Shown here: one piece after another, positions 41,592 through 50,058 of the stretch
Layout of the letters: each line of letters starts with the position of its first letter
Position numbering within the stretch: position 1 is the first letter of the stretch
NCBI GenBank assembly: GCA_964424105.1
Contig: CAYRHJ010000026.1
Coordinates: forward strand, 1 to 64,000
DNA length: 64,000 bases
From: CAYRHJ01 sp964424105
GTDB lineage: Bacteria; Planctomycetota; Phycisphaerae; UBA1845
Direction: 5' to 3'
Program-made: the position numbers and the translations under genes
The notes under the pieces: model-generated
What the model saw: only the letters and a program-made list of their open reading frames with translations
Databases searched by the model: none
Told to the model about the DNA's origin: nothing

Positions 41592-43096
41592 TAGCCGATT
41601 CTCCAGGAATCGATGGATTGCCAGGGATCAAGATGGGCCGATCCAGCGTTCAACCCCGGGCCGGCGGAACTGACCTGCGAGCTAATTGCACGGTCTCCGA
41701 TGACCGCGGCGAAGATGGCCTCGTCCGGCACCACGACGTCGCCGAATCGTCCGTCAATCGTGTGCTCGTCCAGGAAACTGGTGTGCAAATGCCCGGCTCG
41801 GAATTGCGGGTGACGGACGATGTCACTCAGAAATGACACGTTGGTCGTCACGCCGAGGATGACGAAGCGCCCCAACGCCCATTCCATGCGATCCAGGGCC
41901 GCGTCCCGCGTTCGACCCCAGGTGATCACCTTCGCCAACATCGGATCGTAATAGGGCGTCACGCTCGTGCCCAGCCGCACGCCGCTGTCCACTCGAATGT
42001 CAGGCCCCATCGGCGGTTCGTAGGCGGTCAAATCACCCGTGGACGGCACAAATCCACGAGCCGGATCCTCCGCATAAACGCGACATTCGACGGCATGACC
42101 TCGCGGTTGGACATGTTCCTGTTCAAATGGCAATCGTTCATCCAATGCGACGCGTAATTGCAACTCGACCAGGTCGTACCCTGATATCATTTCCGTCACG
42201 GGGTGTTCGACCTGCAATCGAGCGTTGACTTCCAGAAAATAGAAGTCCCCCGACGAGTCCAGCAAAAACTCCACCGTGCCCGCGTTTGTATATCCCGACG
42301 CTCGGGCCGCCCGGACGGCTGCGTCAGCCATTCGCGCGCGAAGATCGACCGTCAGCGCCGGTGACGGCGACTCTTCGATAATTTTCTGGTGGCGACGCTG
42401 AACCGAACATTCTCGTTCAAAAAGGTGAACAACGTTGCCCCGGTGATCTCCGAATATCTGAAACTCCACGTGTCGGGGCCGCTCCAGATACTTTTCCAAA
42501 AACACTCTTGCATCAGCGAAGGCGGATTGGGCTTCCCGTTGCGCAGCCGCCCAGGCGTCTTGAAGCGCTCCGGCGTGGTGAACCACGCGCATGCCCTTGC
42601 CACCCCCGCCCGCCGCCGCCTTGATCAACACCGGCCAACCGATTTCCTCCGCTTGTCGGATCACGGTTTTGAAATCGACGTCGGCGGGGCCGGACCAACC
42701 CGGCAGAACGGGAACGTTCGCGCCCACCATGATGGCCTTCGCGCGAACCTTGTCACCCAGTTCCTCAATAACCTTCGCAGCAGGTCCGATAAACTTCATC
42801 CCCGCTTTTTCCACCGCCGCTGCGAACTTCGCATTCTCGGACAAGAAACCGTAACCCGGATGAATGGCCTCCGCGTGATGGCGGCGGGCCGTGTCGATGA
42901 TTTGCTCCACGTCCAGATAACTCTCGCCAGCCGTCATGCCTTCCAGCGGATAGGCTTCATCCGCACAGCCCACGTGCACCGCGCAACGATCCGCCTCCGA
43001 ATAAACGGCAATAGCCGTCATGCCCAGCCGTTGCAGCGTATGGGCGATCCGGACTGCGATTTCACCTCGATTGGCGATCAGGACGCGTTGAAACAT
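41591..43096 (-). CDS. Biotin carboxylase (acyl-CoA carboxylase type)
   Basis: Carboxylates biotin on the carrier protein with bicarbonate and ATP. From ATG 43096 there are 501 residues beginning MFQRVLIANRGEIAVRI, the classic start. ATP-grasp landmarks are visible: AAAGGGGKGMRVV and ECSVQRRHQKIIEESPSP (biotin/bicarbonate loop), and FYFLEVNARLQVEHPVTE. An upstream in-frame region of 70 residues starting at 43306 is not family-like, so it is excluded. C-terminal residues after about 445 are more variable. Neighbours biotin carrier and birA complete a biotin cassette. The acyl-CoA substrate is unknown. Confidence 0.93.
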   Translation of the reverse strand: MFQRVLIANRGEIAVRIAHTLQRLGMTAIAVYSEADRCAVHVGCADEAYPLEGMTAGESYLDVEQIIDTARRHHAEAIHPGYGFLSENAKFAAAVEKAGMKFIGPAAKVIEELGDKVRAKAIMVGANVPVLPGWSGPADVDFKTVIRQAEEIGWPVLIKAAAGGGGKGMRVVHHAGALQDAWAAAQREAQSAFADARVFLEKYLERPRHVEFQIFGDHRGNVVHLFERECSVQRRHQKIIEESPSPALTVDLRARMADAAVRAARASGYTNAGTVEFLLDSSGDFYFLEVNARLQVEHPVTEMISGYDLVELQLRVALDERLPFEQEHVQPRGHAVECRVYAEDPARGFVPSTGDLTAYEPPMGPDIRVDSGVRLGTSVTPYYDPMLAKVITWGRTRDAALDRMEWALGRFVILGVTTNVSFLSDIVRHPQFRAGHLHTSFLDEHTIDGRFGDVVVPDEAIFAAVIGDRAISSQVSSAGPGLNAGSAHLDPWQSIDSWRIG

Positions 43097-43491
43097 ATTC
43101 GATTTTCCGAGCTGCCCACGTGGCCCAATCACCACCGCGATCTGCCCGACCAGGGTCTCTCGATGTTCGCCAGCCACATTGGGCGTCCTCGCGAAACCGA
43201 CGCCGGAAAGCCCAAAAGCCGGAAATAGCAGCAAAATCCCGCCAAAAATCCAACGATCCATTCTCGGTTGCAAATCACGTTGCGGCAATAGCCGATCTTT
43301 CATCAAGTTGTCCGCTTACTTCGCGCCCGTTATGAATCACGCAACGCCGCCAGCGCCCCATGTCGAGTGTGGATTCACATTCTCGGAAATGAAACCTCGT
43401 GCGACGGTTCGGGCGACGTGTTCAGCGACAGAAGGGTACGTGGCGGAATTGGTGCATTTCAAACGCCAAGCCCCGGCAGGGGCGAGCGAGT
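43097..43491. other. Upstream region of the biotin carboxylase gene
   Basis: No gene. A leader for the biotin cassette or a 3' flank of the HD-GYP gene. A segment near 43440 superficially resembles the D-arm of tRNA-Leu but does not form a tRNA. Confidence 0.45.
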
Positions 43492-45096
43492 TCAGCCCAT
43501 CGCCAATTCCACCGGTTCCAGGTCGGCGTCGGCGTGGGAGCGACGGATTTCGTCGAAGCGATCGGCGCAGCGCAGGAACGGCTCGATCAGCTCCGGGTCA
43601 AAGTGGGCCCCGGCGTCCTTGCGAATGATGGCCACCGCCCGTTCGTGGTCCGTGGCTTCCTTATAGCGGCGTTTACTCGTGATGGCGTCGTAGGCGTCAA
43701 CCAAGGCCAGGATGCGGGCAGCCAGGGGGATTTCCGAGCCTTTCAGCCGATCGGGGTAGCCCTTGCCGTCGAATCGTTCGTGATGGCTGGCAGCAATATC
43801 GACACACATCTGCAACAGGGGCACGGGGCCCGTACGCGTGATGGCCGACTGCAAAACCTCCCGACCGATCTGGCAGTGACGCTTCATGATGTCGTATTCC
43901 ATATCGGTCAGCTTAGCCGGCTTGCACAGAATGTAGTCGGGGATGCCCACCTTGCCGATGTCGTGCATGGGGGCGGCGCGGTAGATGTTTTCGATGGTCT
44001 CGTCGGTGATTTTGTCCGAGTAACAACTGTCGATCTTGAGTTCTTCTGCCAGCAGTCGGGAGTATTCGCGGACCCGTTCCAGATGCTTGCTCGTCTCGTT
44101 GTCGCGATACTCCGCCAACCGACCCACGGTCATTAGCAGGACTTCAACCGATCTGTCTAATCGTTCACGGTGCATTTGATTGTGGATGGCGATGGCTCCC
44201 GAATCGGCGATCGAGCGGATGCACTCCACTTCATCGGATGAAAAGGTCTTGCCGCCACGCTTGTCGGTGATACTGAGGACGCCGATACGCTCCTCCGGCG
44301 TCATGATGGAGGTGGCGATAAGCGGCGTGCTGACGAAAGAATCGCTGTCATACCGATCAGACGTCCGATCCGGCGAATCATACGTGCTGGCCACATACGT
44401 CCGACCGGATGTAAACACCTTGCCCGCGATGCCATCGTTGATTCCCACGCGGATTTTCTTGGCCAACTGTGGATCGATACCCGTCGCGCAGTGGCACGAC
44501 AGATGTCCCCCGTCTTCGTCCTTCAGAAGAATCGAGATGCGTTGGCAGCCGGTGACGTCTTTTACGGCGTCGACGATGAGCTGGAGGATTTCATTCGACG
44601 TTCCAGCCTCGTTCAAGGCTCGCGTGAAATGATAAAGCGTGCGAAGACGGCTCGTCCGGGAATCGATCTCCGTGACCAGATGCTCGTTGAGACGGTCCAA
44701 TTCCTGGCGGGTCTTCGACAGGCGGTGGACCGTGCGGATACGGGCCAACAACTCCGCCACGTCAAACGGCTTGACGACGTATTCCTGTGCGCCGGCGTCG
44801 AGGGCCATGACGACGTGATCCGTATCGCTGCGGCCCGTCAGCATGATGATGGGTATTTTTTCGGTTGTGGGATCGGACTTGAGCCTGCGGGTGGCTTCGA
44901 TGCCATTGATTCCGGGCAGCCCGACGTCCATCACGATCAGGTCCGGCTTGCCCGATTTAGCGGCGGCGATGCCGCTCTCCGCGTTGGATGCTTCGCTGAC
45001 GGCGTATCCGGCGGCTGCGAGATGGGCGCGAAGGATGAACATCAACCGGGGGTCGTCATCAACGATTAGGACGCTATCCTGTATCGTGCGATCCAC
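43492..45096 (-). CDS. Response regulator with GAF and HD-GYP domains
   Basis: A 534-residue signal protein. The receiver domain (about 8-122) has VDDDP, phospho-acceptor Asp in VMDVGLPG and LTGRSD with PKPF-like VKPFDV. A short coiled-coil linker leads to a GAF domain (about 155-315). The last 190 residues form an HD-GYP phosphodiesterase with HLERVREYSR, MHDIGKVGIPD and HHERFDGKGYPDRLKG, all with intact metal residues. Such proteins degrade cyclic di-GMP. No partner histidine kinase is adjacent. It stands alone between two gaps. Confidence 0.93.
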   Translation of the reverse strand: MDRTIQDSVLIVDDDPRLMFILRAHLAAAGYAVSEASNAESGIAAAKSGKPDLIVMDVGLPGINGIEATRRLKSDPTTEKIPIIMLTGRSDTDHVVMALDAGAQEYVVKPFDVAELLARIRTVHRLSKTRQELDRLNEHLVTEIDSRTSRLRTLYHFTRALNEAGTSNEILQLIVDAVKDVTGCQRISILLKDEDGGHLSCHCATGIDPQLAKKIRVGINDGIAGKVFTSGRTYVASTYDSPDRTSDRYDSDSFVSTPLIATSIMTPEERIGVLSITDKRGGKTFSSDEVECIRSIADSGAIAIHNQMHRERLDRSVEVLLMTVGRLAEYRDNETSKHLERVREYSRLLAEELKIDSCYSDKITDETIENIYRAAPMHDIGKVGIPDYILCKPAKLTDMEYDIMKRHCQIGREVLQSAITRTGPVPLLQMCVDIAASHHERFDGKGYPDRLKGSEIPLAARILALVDAYDAITSKRRYKEATDHERAVAIIRKDAGAHFDPELIEPFLRCADRFDEIRRSHADADLEPVELAMG

Positions 45097-45528
45097 AATG
45101 GGCCTCTTCCACGCGATATTCGCTCATTTGTCGAGATGCAGCTTACTGGTCCTGTCATCGGCTAATTACCGATATCGATTTCCCCGGGTTCCGTTCACAT
45201 CGCAGCGGTCGTTGGCGACGTTCCGATGCCCGGCCTGTCGGGTTTGGTCCGATAAACGAAACCCGCGCTCGATGGCGAGCCGCTCAACGGCTTAATGCAC
45301 TAGATGATTGAACGTTGGGTCGCTTCTTCTGGACGTTTCACGTGATTGGTAACGCAGGTTGGCGTGCTCTGATTGGAAAGACCCGGCGCCGATGAAGTGC
45401 GATGGACCGTGCACGATTACTGCGTGCACTGGGACGCGACCGGCCGATATCTTGTCTGCGCGGACTTGGTTGGCAAGGACTTTCGGCAGGCCAACGGCGT
45501 CATCGGCCATGGATTGCTATGTTTTTTC
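45097..45528. other. Gene-free stretch before the candidate RNA gene
   Basis: About 430 bases without a protein-like frame. Short open frames (for example 45373-45597) have no ribosome site and no recognisable sequence. Confidence 0.4.
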
Positions 45529-45556
45529 TTGACAATAGGTTATGAAACCGTAGAAT
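45529..45556 (+). promoter_or_regulatory. Strong sigma-70-type promoter with no obvious gene
   Basis: Perfect TTGACA at 45529-45534, a 16-base spacer, and TAGAAT (five of six matches to TATAAT) at 45551-45556. It is the best promoter match I found in the window, yet no long plus-strand frame follows. Confidence 0.65.
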
Positions 45557-45790
45557 CGGCGGTGGTGGGCGCCATCTTTTGCGATCCCTGGGTGTGATAT
45601 CTTGGGAAGTCGGCTCGAAAGACCGGCGCACTTGCTTGCCCGTTTTGGAACATGTGACCAAGAGTCGCTCGCGTTTTTTGACTTTCCAAGTTCATCATGA
45701 GCTTCCGATGAAGACAAGAGCGAAACAATTCGATTGAATCACAAGAATTGTTCACTTTGGTACTGGACCTTTCCAAAATGTGGGGTTAGA

Positions 45791-45847
45791 ATGTTAAGTG
45801 GACGCATTGTCGGCTCGATCCTAGTCGGCGGGCTTTTCGCGGTTTGA
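45791..45847 (+). CDS. Possible 18-residue hydrophobic peptide
   Basis: ATG 45791 to TGA 45847 encodes MLSGRIVGSILVGGLFAV, one membrane-spanning stretch after two or three polar residues. GGGG lies about six bases before the ATG. Too short for confidence; it might be a membrane-active peptide of a toxin type or chance. Confidence 0.2.
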   Translation: MLSGRIVGSILVGGLFAV

Positions 45848-45889
45848 ATTGCCTTTTTGCGTCATCAAAACCTAAGTCTTCCACTCGCT

Positions 45890-45939
45890 GCGGCACCCTT
45901 TGACCGCGCCAATACTTTCAGGGTGCCGCACGCCTTTTT
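45890..45939 (+). terminator. Terminator-like hairpin
   Basis: A perfect 10-bp stem GCGGCACCCT/AGGGTGCCGC (45890-45899 with 45920-45929), a 20-base loop, then ACGCCTTTTT. A second hairpin GGCACCTC/GAGGTGCC follows at 45943-45990. Long loop aside, it is a good intrinsic terminator for the plus strand. Confidence 0.6.
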
Positions 45940-46040
45940 ACGGGCACCTCAAATCCGCTCCCCGATTGAATTCAGACGTTTGGAGGTGCCGAACCTATGC
46001 GATGCCACTTGTTGGGCACGTCAGGTCGACACGGGCAAGT

Positions 46041-47228
46041 CTAATCCTGCCAACGATTTGTCGCTTCACGCGGGCGTTCAAACGGTTTGGTAAGGTCCAC
46101 GTCCGGTTCCACGGCGGCTAGCTGACCCAGCTCCGAACTTCGGGCCAGCACGACGTCATATCCGAAATCCAGGTTACGCCGGCGGACCACGATGCACACC
46201 GATTCACCGGCTGGCAACATATAGATCGCCTTTCTGAGGTGGCCGATGTGTTGGAGGACTTGGCCGTTGGCTTCGACGATCAAATCCCCCTGCCGGATAC
46301 CCAAATCCCACACCGGCGAGGGGTCAGCCACCCGGTGAACTTTCAGGGCTCCGCGGTGTCGGGGATCGATCTGGATGCCCAGCCAACCGCGGTCGAACGA
46401 TCGCCCCTGCATCAAGACGTCAGCAAGCTCCCGCACGCGATGTTCGGGCAATGCGAATCCGACGCCGGCATCATAGAATTCGACCCCAGCCAATTCACCC
46501 GGGCGCTGGGCCATGGGCACGCAAATCCCCAGGATTCTCCCCTGCAAATCGATCAGGGGGCCGCCGTAATTAGCGGGGGAGAGTTTGGCATCGGTTTGAA
46601 TCGCGTTTCCCATCATTCGGTTCTTGGCGCTGACTACGCCGACCGTAACGGAAGGATCGTCGCCTCCAAATCCACGGCCCAACGCGATAGCGGTCTGCCC
46701 GATCTGAATGTCGCCGGTGGGGACCCACTCCGGCAGGGAAAGATTCTGCTCATCAATTTTGAGCATCGCCAATTTGCGAACCCGATCCCGTGCCACCAGC
46801 CGGGCGACATAATGTCTTCCGTCAGCAAACTTTACGGTAATGTGCGATGGGTCGCGGACGAAGTTGAAACTGCTGGTGAGGATCCATCCGTCGGGCGCGT
46901 AGACCACGCCCGTGCTGGGGCCGTCGGCGACGAGAAAGCTGTGGCCCAAATCGTCGCGAAACAGGTTTTCCTCTTCGGGCGGCGTTCCATCATCAGTTTC
47001 AGGCTCTTCTGTGACCGGCTCCTCGTTTTCGTCGATGAATTTTCGAGGTTGCGCGCCGCCGATGGTCTCGATGGTCACGACAAACGGTGCGACAGTTTCG
47101 GACGCCCGGCGGAACAGCTCCTGCCTGCCCAACAGGACCTGGTAGGCATCGTCCGTCGCGAATGTGGTGGTGGAACCAAGTCCCATCAGGGACGTCGCCA
47201 ACAGCATGATACCTGCGGGGCGATTCAC
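46041..47228 (-). CDS. HtrA/DegP-like pseudoprotease with PDZ domain (most diverged of three)
   Basis: A 395-residue exported protein with signal peptide (MNRPAGIMLLATSLMGLGSTTTFA). It follows the HtrA layout: trypsin-like domain (about 45-255), then a PDZ domain (about 285-365, RGWLGIQID ... GIRQGDLIVEANGQVLQHIGHLRKAI). When aligned to the intact paralogue encoded at 48265-49977, the catalytic His is Phe121, the Asp is Lys152 and the Ser is Tyr221 (SPANYGGPL). An acidic insertion lies near residues 65-90. It is therefore expected to be inactive as a protease and may bind substrates or regulate the active partner. It is the last gene of the long minus-strand series. Confidence 0.85.
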   Translation of the reverse strand: MNRPAGIMLLATSLMGLGSTTTFATDDAYQVLLGRQELFRRASETVAPFVVTIETIGGAQPRKFIDENEEPVTEEPETDDGTPPEEENLFRDDLGHSFLVADGPSTGVVYAPDGWILTSSFNFVRDPSHITVKFADGRHYVARLVARDRVRKLAMLKIDEQNLSLPEWVPTGDIQIGQTAIALGRGFGGDDPSVTVGVVSAKNRMMGNAIQTDAKLSPANYGGPLIDLQGRILGICVPMAQRPGELAGVEFYDAGVGFALPEHRVRELADVLMQGRSFDRGWLGIQIDPRHRGALKVHRVADPSPVWDLGIRQGDLIVEANGQVLQHIGHLRKAIYMLPAGESVCIVVRRRNLDFGYDVVLARSSELGQLAAVEPDVDLTKPFERPREATNRWQD

Positions 47229-48271
47229 GGCTGCTCCTCCAGAACGAGTATCAGGTTCTTGATTTGATCGCCACGGATGACAGCCAATCGAAGTGACTCG
47301 CCGGGCTGTTTGGTTCGCACGATTTCTCGAAACGCGGCGATGTCGGTAACGCTTCTGCCGTCCACGGAAACAATCAGGTCGTCTTTTCGCAGTCCGGCCA
47401 CGTGGGCCGGCGAACCCGGCTTGACCCGTTCAAGGTAGACCAGGTTTTTCTGGTATCCAAGCTCGAAAAGTTTGATGCCGTGATAGGGTTCAGGCAGGGA
47501 ATCGGCCTGCTCGTCCGTCGACGGGTTCAGCGCTTGCTGGACAAATTGCATCACGGTTTCCACGGGCAAGGCGTGATTGAAATGGGTGTGCGTCAGGTTG
47601 GATGTCACCACCCGCCCGATCAGCCCGACCCATTGACCGTCCAGCGACAGCAGGGGACCGCCGGGCGCACCGGGATTACTGGTAATGGCGTCGATGACCA
47701 GCACCTGGCCTCGGTAGGGAAAATCTCGCGTCTTGCGTTTGGCGTCCAGCCGGGTTCGGGTGCTGAACACCCCCGCCGTGATGGATAGCGGTTCATCACC
47801 AACGGAGACCTTGAACGGGTTGCCCACTGCCAATACCCAGTCGCCCGGACGCAAGTCGGCCGAACTTCCCGGCTCGAAAAACGCGAAATGACTCGGTTCG
47901 ATGGTCTCGGCAGGGACGACTCGGCCTCGACGATCATAGCTGGGCAGGGCATGGAGCCGAAGCAGGGCAAGCTGAATCTCGTCGTCCATATGAACGACGT
48001 CCGCCGCGTAGGTGACACCGTCATTCGTTACAGCCCGAAGATTCTCGGCATCCAGCAACAACGACGAAACAGTGACGACAAGGCCGTCGCCGGAAATCAA
48101 GACCCCGCTCCCATACGCCGCCGACAGGCCCGCCTTGACGCCATACAGCCGCACGACGCGAGGAAGCGCGACGTCGATGGCCCGGTCAAATCCCGTCCCG
48201 CCGGCAGACGCCGTCACCGAGGGAAACAGGATTCCCGCTGCCATCATGATTCCGCGAGCTTTTCTCACCAT
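47225..48271 (-). CDS. HtrA/DegP-like pseudoprotease with PDZ domain (second)
   Basis: A 348-residue protein from ATG 48271, with signal peptide (RKARGIMMAAGILFPSVTASA). The trypsin-like domain keeps the fold marks GSGVLISGDG and VLAVGNPFKVS, but the catalytic triad is lost: Ser70 replaces His, Gln100 replaces Asp and Pro203 replaces Ser (NPGAPGGPL). The PDZ domain is intact (VKPGSPAHVAGLRKDDLIVSVDGRSV). The start overlaps the upstream protease gene by seven bases and the stop overlaps the next gene by four, so translation is coupled. An inactive partner or scaffold role is inferred. Confidence 0.87.
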   Translation of the reverse strand: MVRKARGIMMAAGILFPSVTASAGGTGFDRAIDVALPRVVRLYGVKAGLSAAYGSGVLISGDGLVVTVSSLLLDAENLRAVTNDGVTYAADVVHMDDEIQLALLRLHALPSYDRRGRVVPAETIEPSHFAFFEPGSSADLRPGDWVLAVGNPFKVSVGDEPLSITAGVFSTRTRLDAKRKTRDFPYRGQVLVIDAITSNPGAPGGPLLSLDGQWVGLIGRVVTSNLTHTHFNHALPVETVMQFVQQALNPSTDEQADSLPEPYHGIKLFELGYQKNLVYLERVKPGSPAHVAGLRKDDLIVSVDGRSVTDIAAFREIVRTKQPGESLRLAVIRGDQIKNLILVLEEQP

Positions 48272-49977
48272 TCTACAGACAACCCGGTGATGATTTCCTC
48301 GAACGTCAGTTGACCGGAACGGACATTGGCCCGGTGTGGCCAAACTACCCCGCCGATCTCCTGATAATCGTCCAACTCGATTTCCACGTCGGTGTCGGTG
48401 GGTTCGTCGCGGATGACCAATCGGGCGGGCAAGTACGAATCCGCCTCCAAGCCCACCCGCATGACCTGTTTGTCCGACAGGGGAATCTCGATCGCCTCCA
48501 ACGGGCGCTCACGCATGGGCCTGCCATTCTCGTCAACGGTCAACAGGGCATCGGATCCCACGTGCCGCGCACCCTGATCCGCCCACACGGGATGATCACT
48601 CAGTACGACTCGCCGCAGACCATACATCACCCGATAGAACAGCACATCGGTCGTGGAAAGGCTGAATCGCCCCCCGGCTTCGATCATCTCGGCGCGGTCT
48701 TGATCGAATTCGATCCGCCGCATCGACTCGCCGTCCGCGTCCAATTGATTCCGCAGCGCCGGACGATTTCGACCGTCAATCAATTGATATTGCTGCTCGC
48801 CGCCCTGATCGGAACGACGGCGGATCGATGCGTCCCATTGACGTGGAACGGTCTCGGCGCGATCGCCCAGCACAGCCCGGCGCAAACGGCGAACGGCCCG
48901 TTGCAATGCTTGACGATTGACTTCCTCGGACACCGTGAACTCGCGGCGCAGGGTCGGCGTCACGCCCTCCAACCGGATGACCTTGTGCACGACGCGGCCC
49001 GACGAATCAAATGTCATCGCCACCGGCCAATTCTCCGGATAGGTGCCCTGTATGCTCAGTAGTTGATTGGCCGACCGAATGTCCACGCCGCCAAATCTCA
49101 GCAGTCGATGCCCCACGCGGACACCCGCGTTCCAGGCCGGCGCCCGCTCATACATGTCGTTGAAAATCACATCGTCACCATCGTCCATCACCGTGGCCAT
49201 CATGGTCCCGTGCTTGGCCAGCAACCCCGCACGCAACGAGGGAATGAACCGCTTGATCTGGTTGATGGTGATGGCATACCCCAAGCCGACGTTGTATCGT
49301 CCGCGGGCGTACTTGTGCATCTCCGCGGAAATGCGGCCATTGATTCCGATGATGTTCCCTGCCTGATCAAAAAGTGGCCCCCCGGAGTTGCCGGGATTGA
49401 TGGCTGCATCGGTCTGAATGGCGTCGGTGTAGACCAGCGTGTCGCCTTCACCCTGATATCGGTGAATCCCCGTCACGATGCCGGTGGTGACCGTTGGGCT
49501 GTGGTCCTCAGCCAGGGCGAACGGGTTGCCCATGGCGATGACCGGATCACCCGGCGTCACGGTGTCCGAATCGCCCAGCGGAGCAAAATCGAACCGATCC
49601 TTTCCGGTAAGGCGAAACATGGCTACATCGCCCGTGATATCCACGCCCAGTATTTCCAGCGGGTATACCTGGCCGTCGCTCAAGCCTCCCTTGCCCGCTC
49701 GCGTGTCCAACTGACCCATGATGACGTGAAAGTTGGTCAGACCGTAGCCTTCCTCATCGATGATCACGCCGGACCCGCCGCCGTCGGCCGACTCGTCGAA
49801 AATGGACACGACGGCCGGTGAAACTCGCGCTACGACTTCGATGCGTCGGCGTTCAGCTTCCAGGGCGTGGAGCGCGGTGTCATTCCGGCGATCGCCGGAG
49901 TCCAGCGCGGTCGATTGAATGTTTCGATCGGAACCGCACACGGCCAAAAATGATAACAATCCGACGATGCTGTTCAT
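48265..49977 (-). CDS. HtrA/DegP-like serine protease, intact catalytic triad
   Basis: A 570-residue exported, probably lipidated protein starting at ATG 49977 (hydrophobic stretch then LAVC). The triad is complete: His84 (TNFHV), Asp117 (TGDVAM) and Ser198 (NPGNSGGPL). A PDZ domain follows (about 275-350). The C-terminal 200 residues are a beta-rich domain of unknown type. Residues 25-33 (LDSGDRRND) are encoded by a palindromic repeat copy at 49879-49905, in the linker after the membrane anchor. Downstream genes encode two catalytically dead paralogues. It should act in protein quality control in the periplasm. Confidence 0.9.
   Translation of the reverse strand: MNSIVGLLSFLAVCGSDRNIQSTALDSGDRRNDTALHALEAERRRIEVVARVSPAVVSIFDESADGGGSGVIIDEEGYGLTNFHVIMGQLDTRAGKGGLSDGQVYPLEILGVDITGDVAMFRLTGKDRFDFAPLGDSDTVTPGDPVIAMGNPFALAEDHSPTVTTGIVTGIHRYQGEGDTLVYTDAIQTDAAINPGNSGGPLFDQAGNIIGINGRISAEMHKYARGRYNVGLGYAITINQIKRFIPSLRAGLLAKHGTMMATVMDDGDDVIFNDMYERAPAWNAGVRVGHRLLRFGGVDIRSANQLLSIQGTYPENWPVAMTFDSSGRVVHKVIRLEGVTPTLRREFTVSEEVNRQALQRAVRRLRRAVLGDRAETVPRQWDASIRRRSDQGGEQQYQLIDGRNRPALRNQLDADGESMRRIEFDQDRAEMIEAGGRFSLSTTDVLFYRVMYGLRRVVLSDHPVWADQGARHVGSDALLTVDENGRPMRERPLEAIEIPLSDKQVMRVGLEADSYLPARLVIRDEPTDTDVEIELDDYQEIGGVVWPHRANVRSGQLTFEEIITGLSVEW
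49879..49905 (-). repeat. 27-bp element inside the active HtrA-like gene
   Basis: Encodes LDSGDRRND on the minus strand without breaking the frame; the centre loop is GATC. Confidence 0.85.
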
Positions 49978-49983
49978 AAACGT

Positions 49984-50050
49984 GTCATTCCGGCGAAAGC
50001 CGGAATCCAAAACGCTGTCATCCGTCATTCCGGCGTAGGCCGGAATCCAG
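49984..50050 (-). repeat. Two 27-bp elements upstream of the active HtrA-like gene
   Basis: Copies at 49984-50009 and 50024-50050, both with GTCATTCCGG starts. They lie just before ATG 49977 and after the NPCBM gene stop, so they occupy the ribosome-binding neighbourhood and leader. Confidence 0.85.
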
Positions 50051-50058
50051 AATAATGG

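Larger units (their letters stand above)
45563..45939 (+). ncRNA. Candidate small RNA or leader transcript
   Basis: Bounded by the promoter at 45529-45556 and the hairpin with T-run at 45890-45939. The transcript would be about 375 bases. The only frame with a ribosome-like site is an 18-residue hydrophobic peptide at 45791-45847. No match to a known RNA family is recognised. This is an inference from signals only. Confidence 0.4.

Noticed and set aside
43097..43306. A 70-residue N-terminal extension of the biotin carboxylase
   Set aside because: Homologues begin at MFQRVLIANRGEI and the extra part lacks family similarity.
43433..43510. tRNA-Leu-like text (GTGGCGGAATTGGT with a nearby TTCAAA)
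   Set aside because: The acceptor stem halves do not pair and there is no proper T-arm; likely chance.
43399..44136. A 245-residue open frame on the plus strand
   Set aside because: It runs antisense to the HD-GYP domain of the well-supported response regulator; a shadow of GC-rich coding sequence.
46239..47267. A 342-residue open frame on the plus strand
   Set aside because: Antisense to the third HtrA-like gene, with no recognisable protein pattern.
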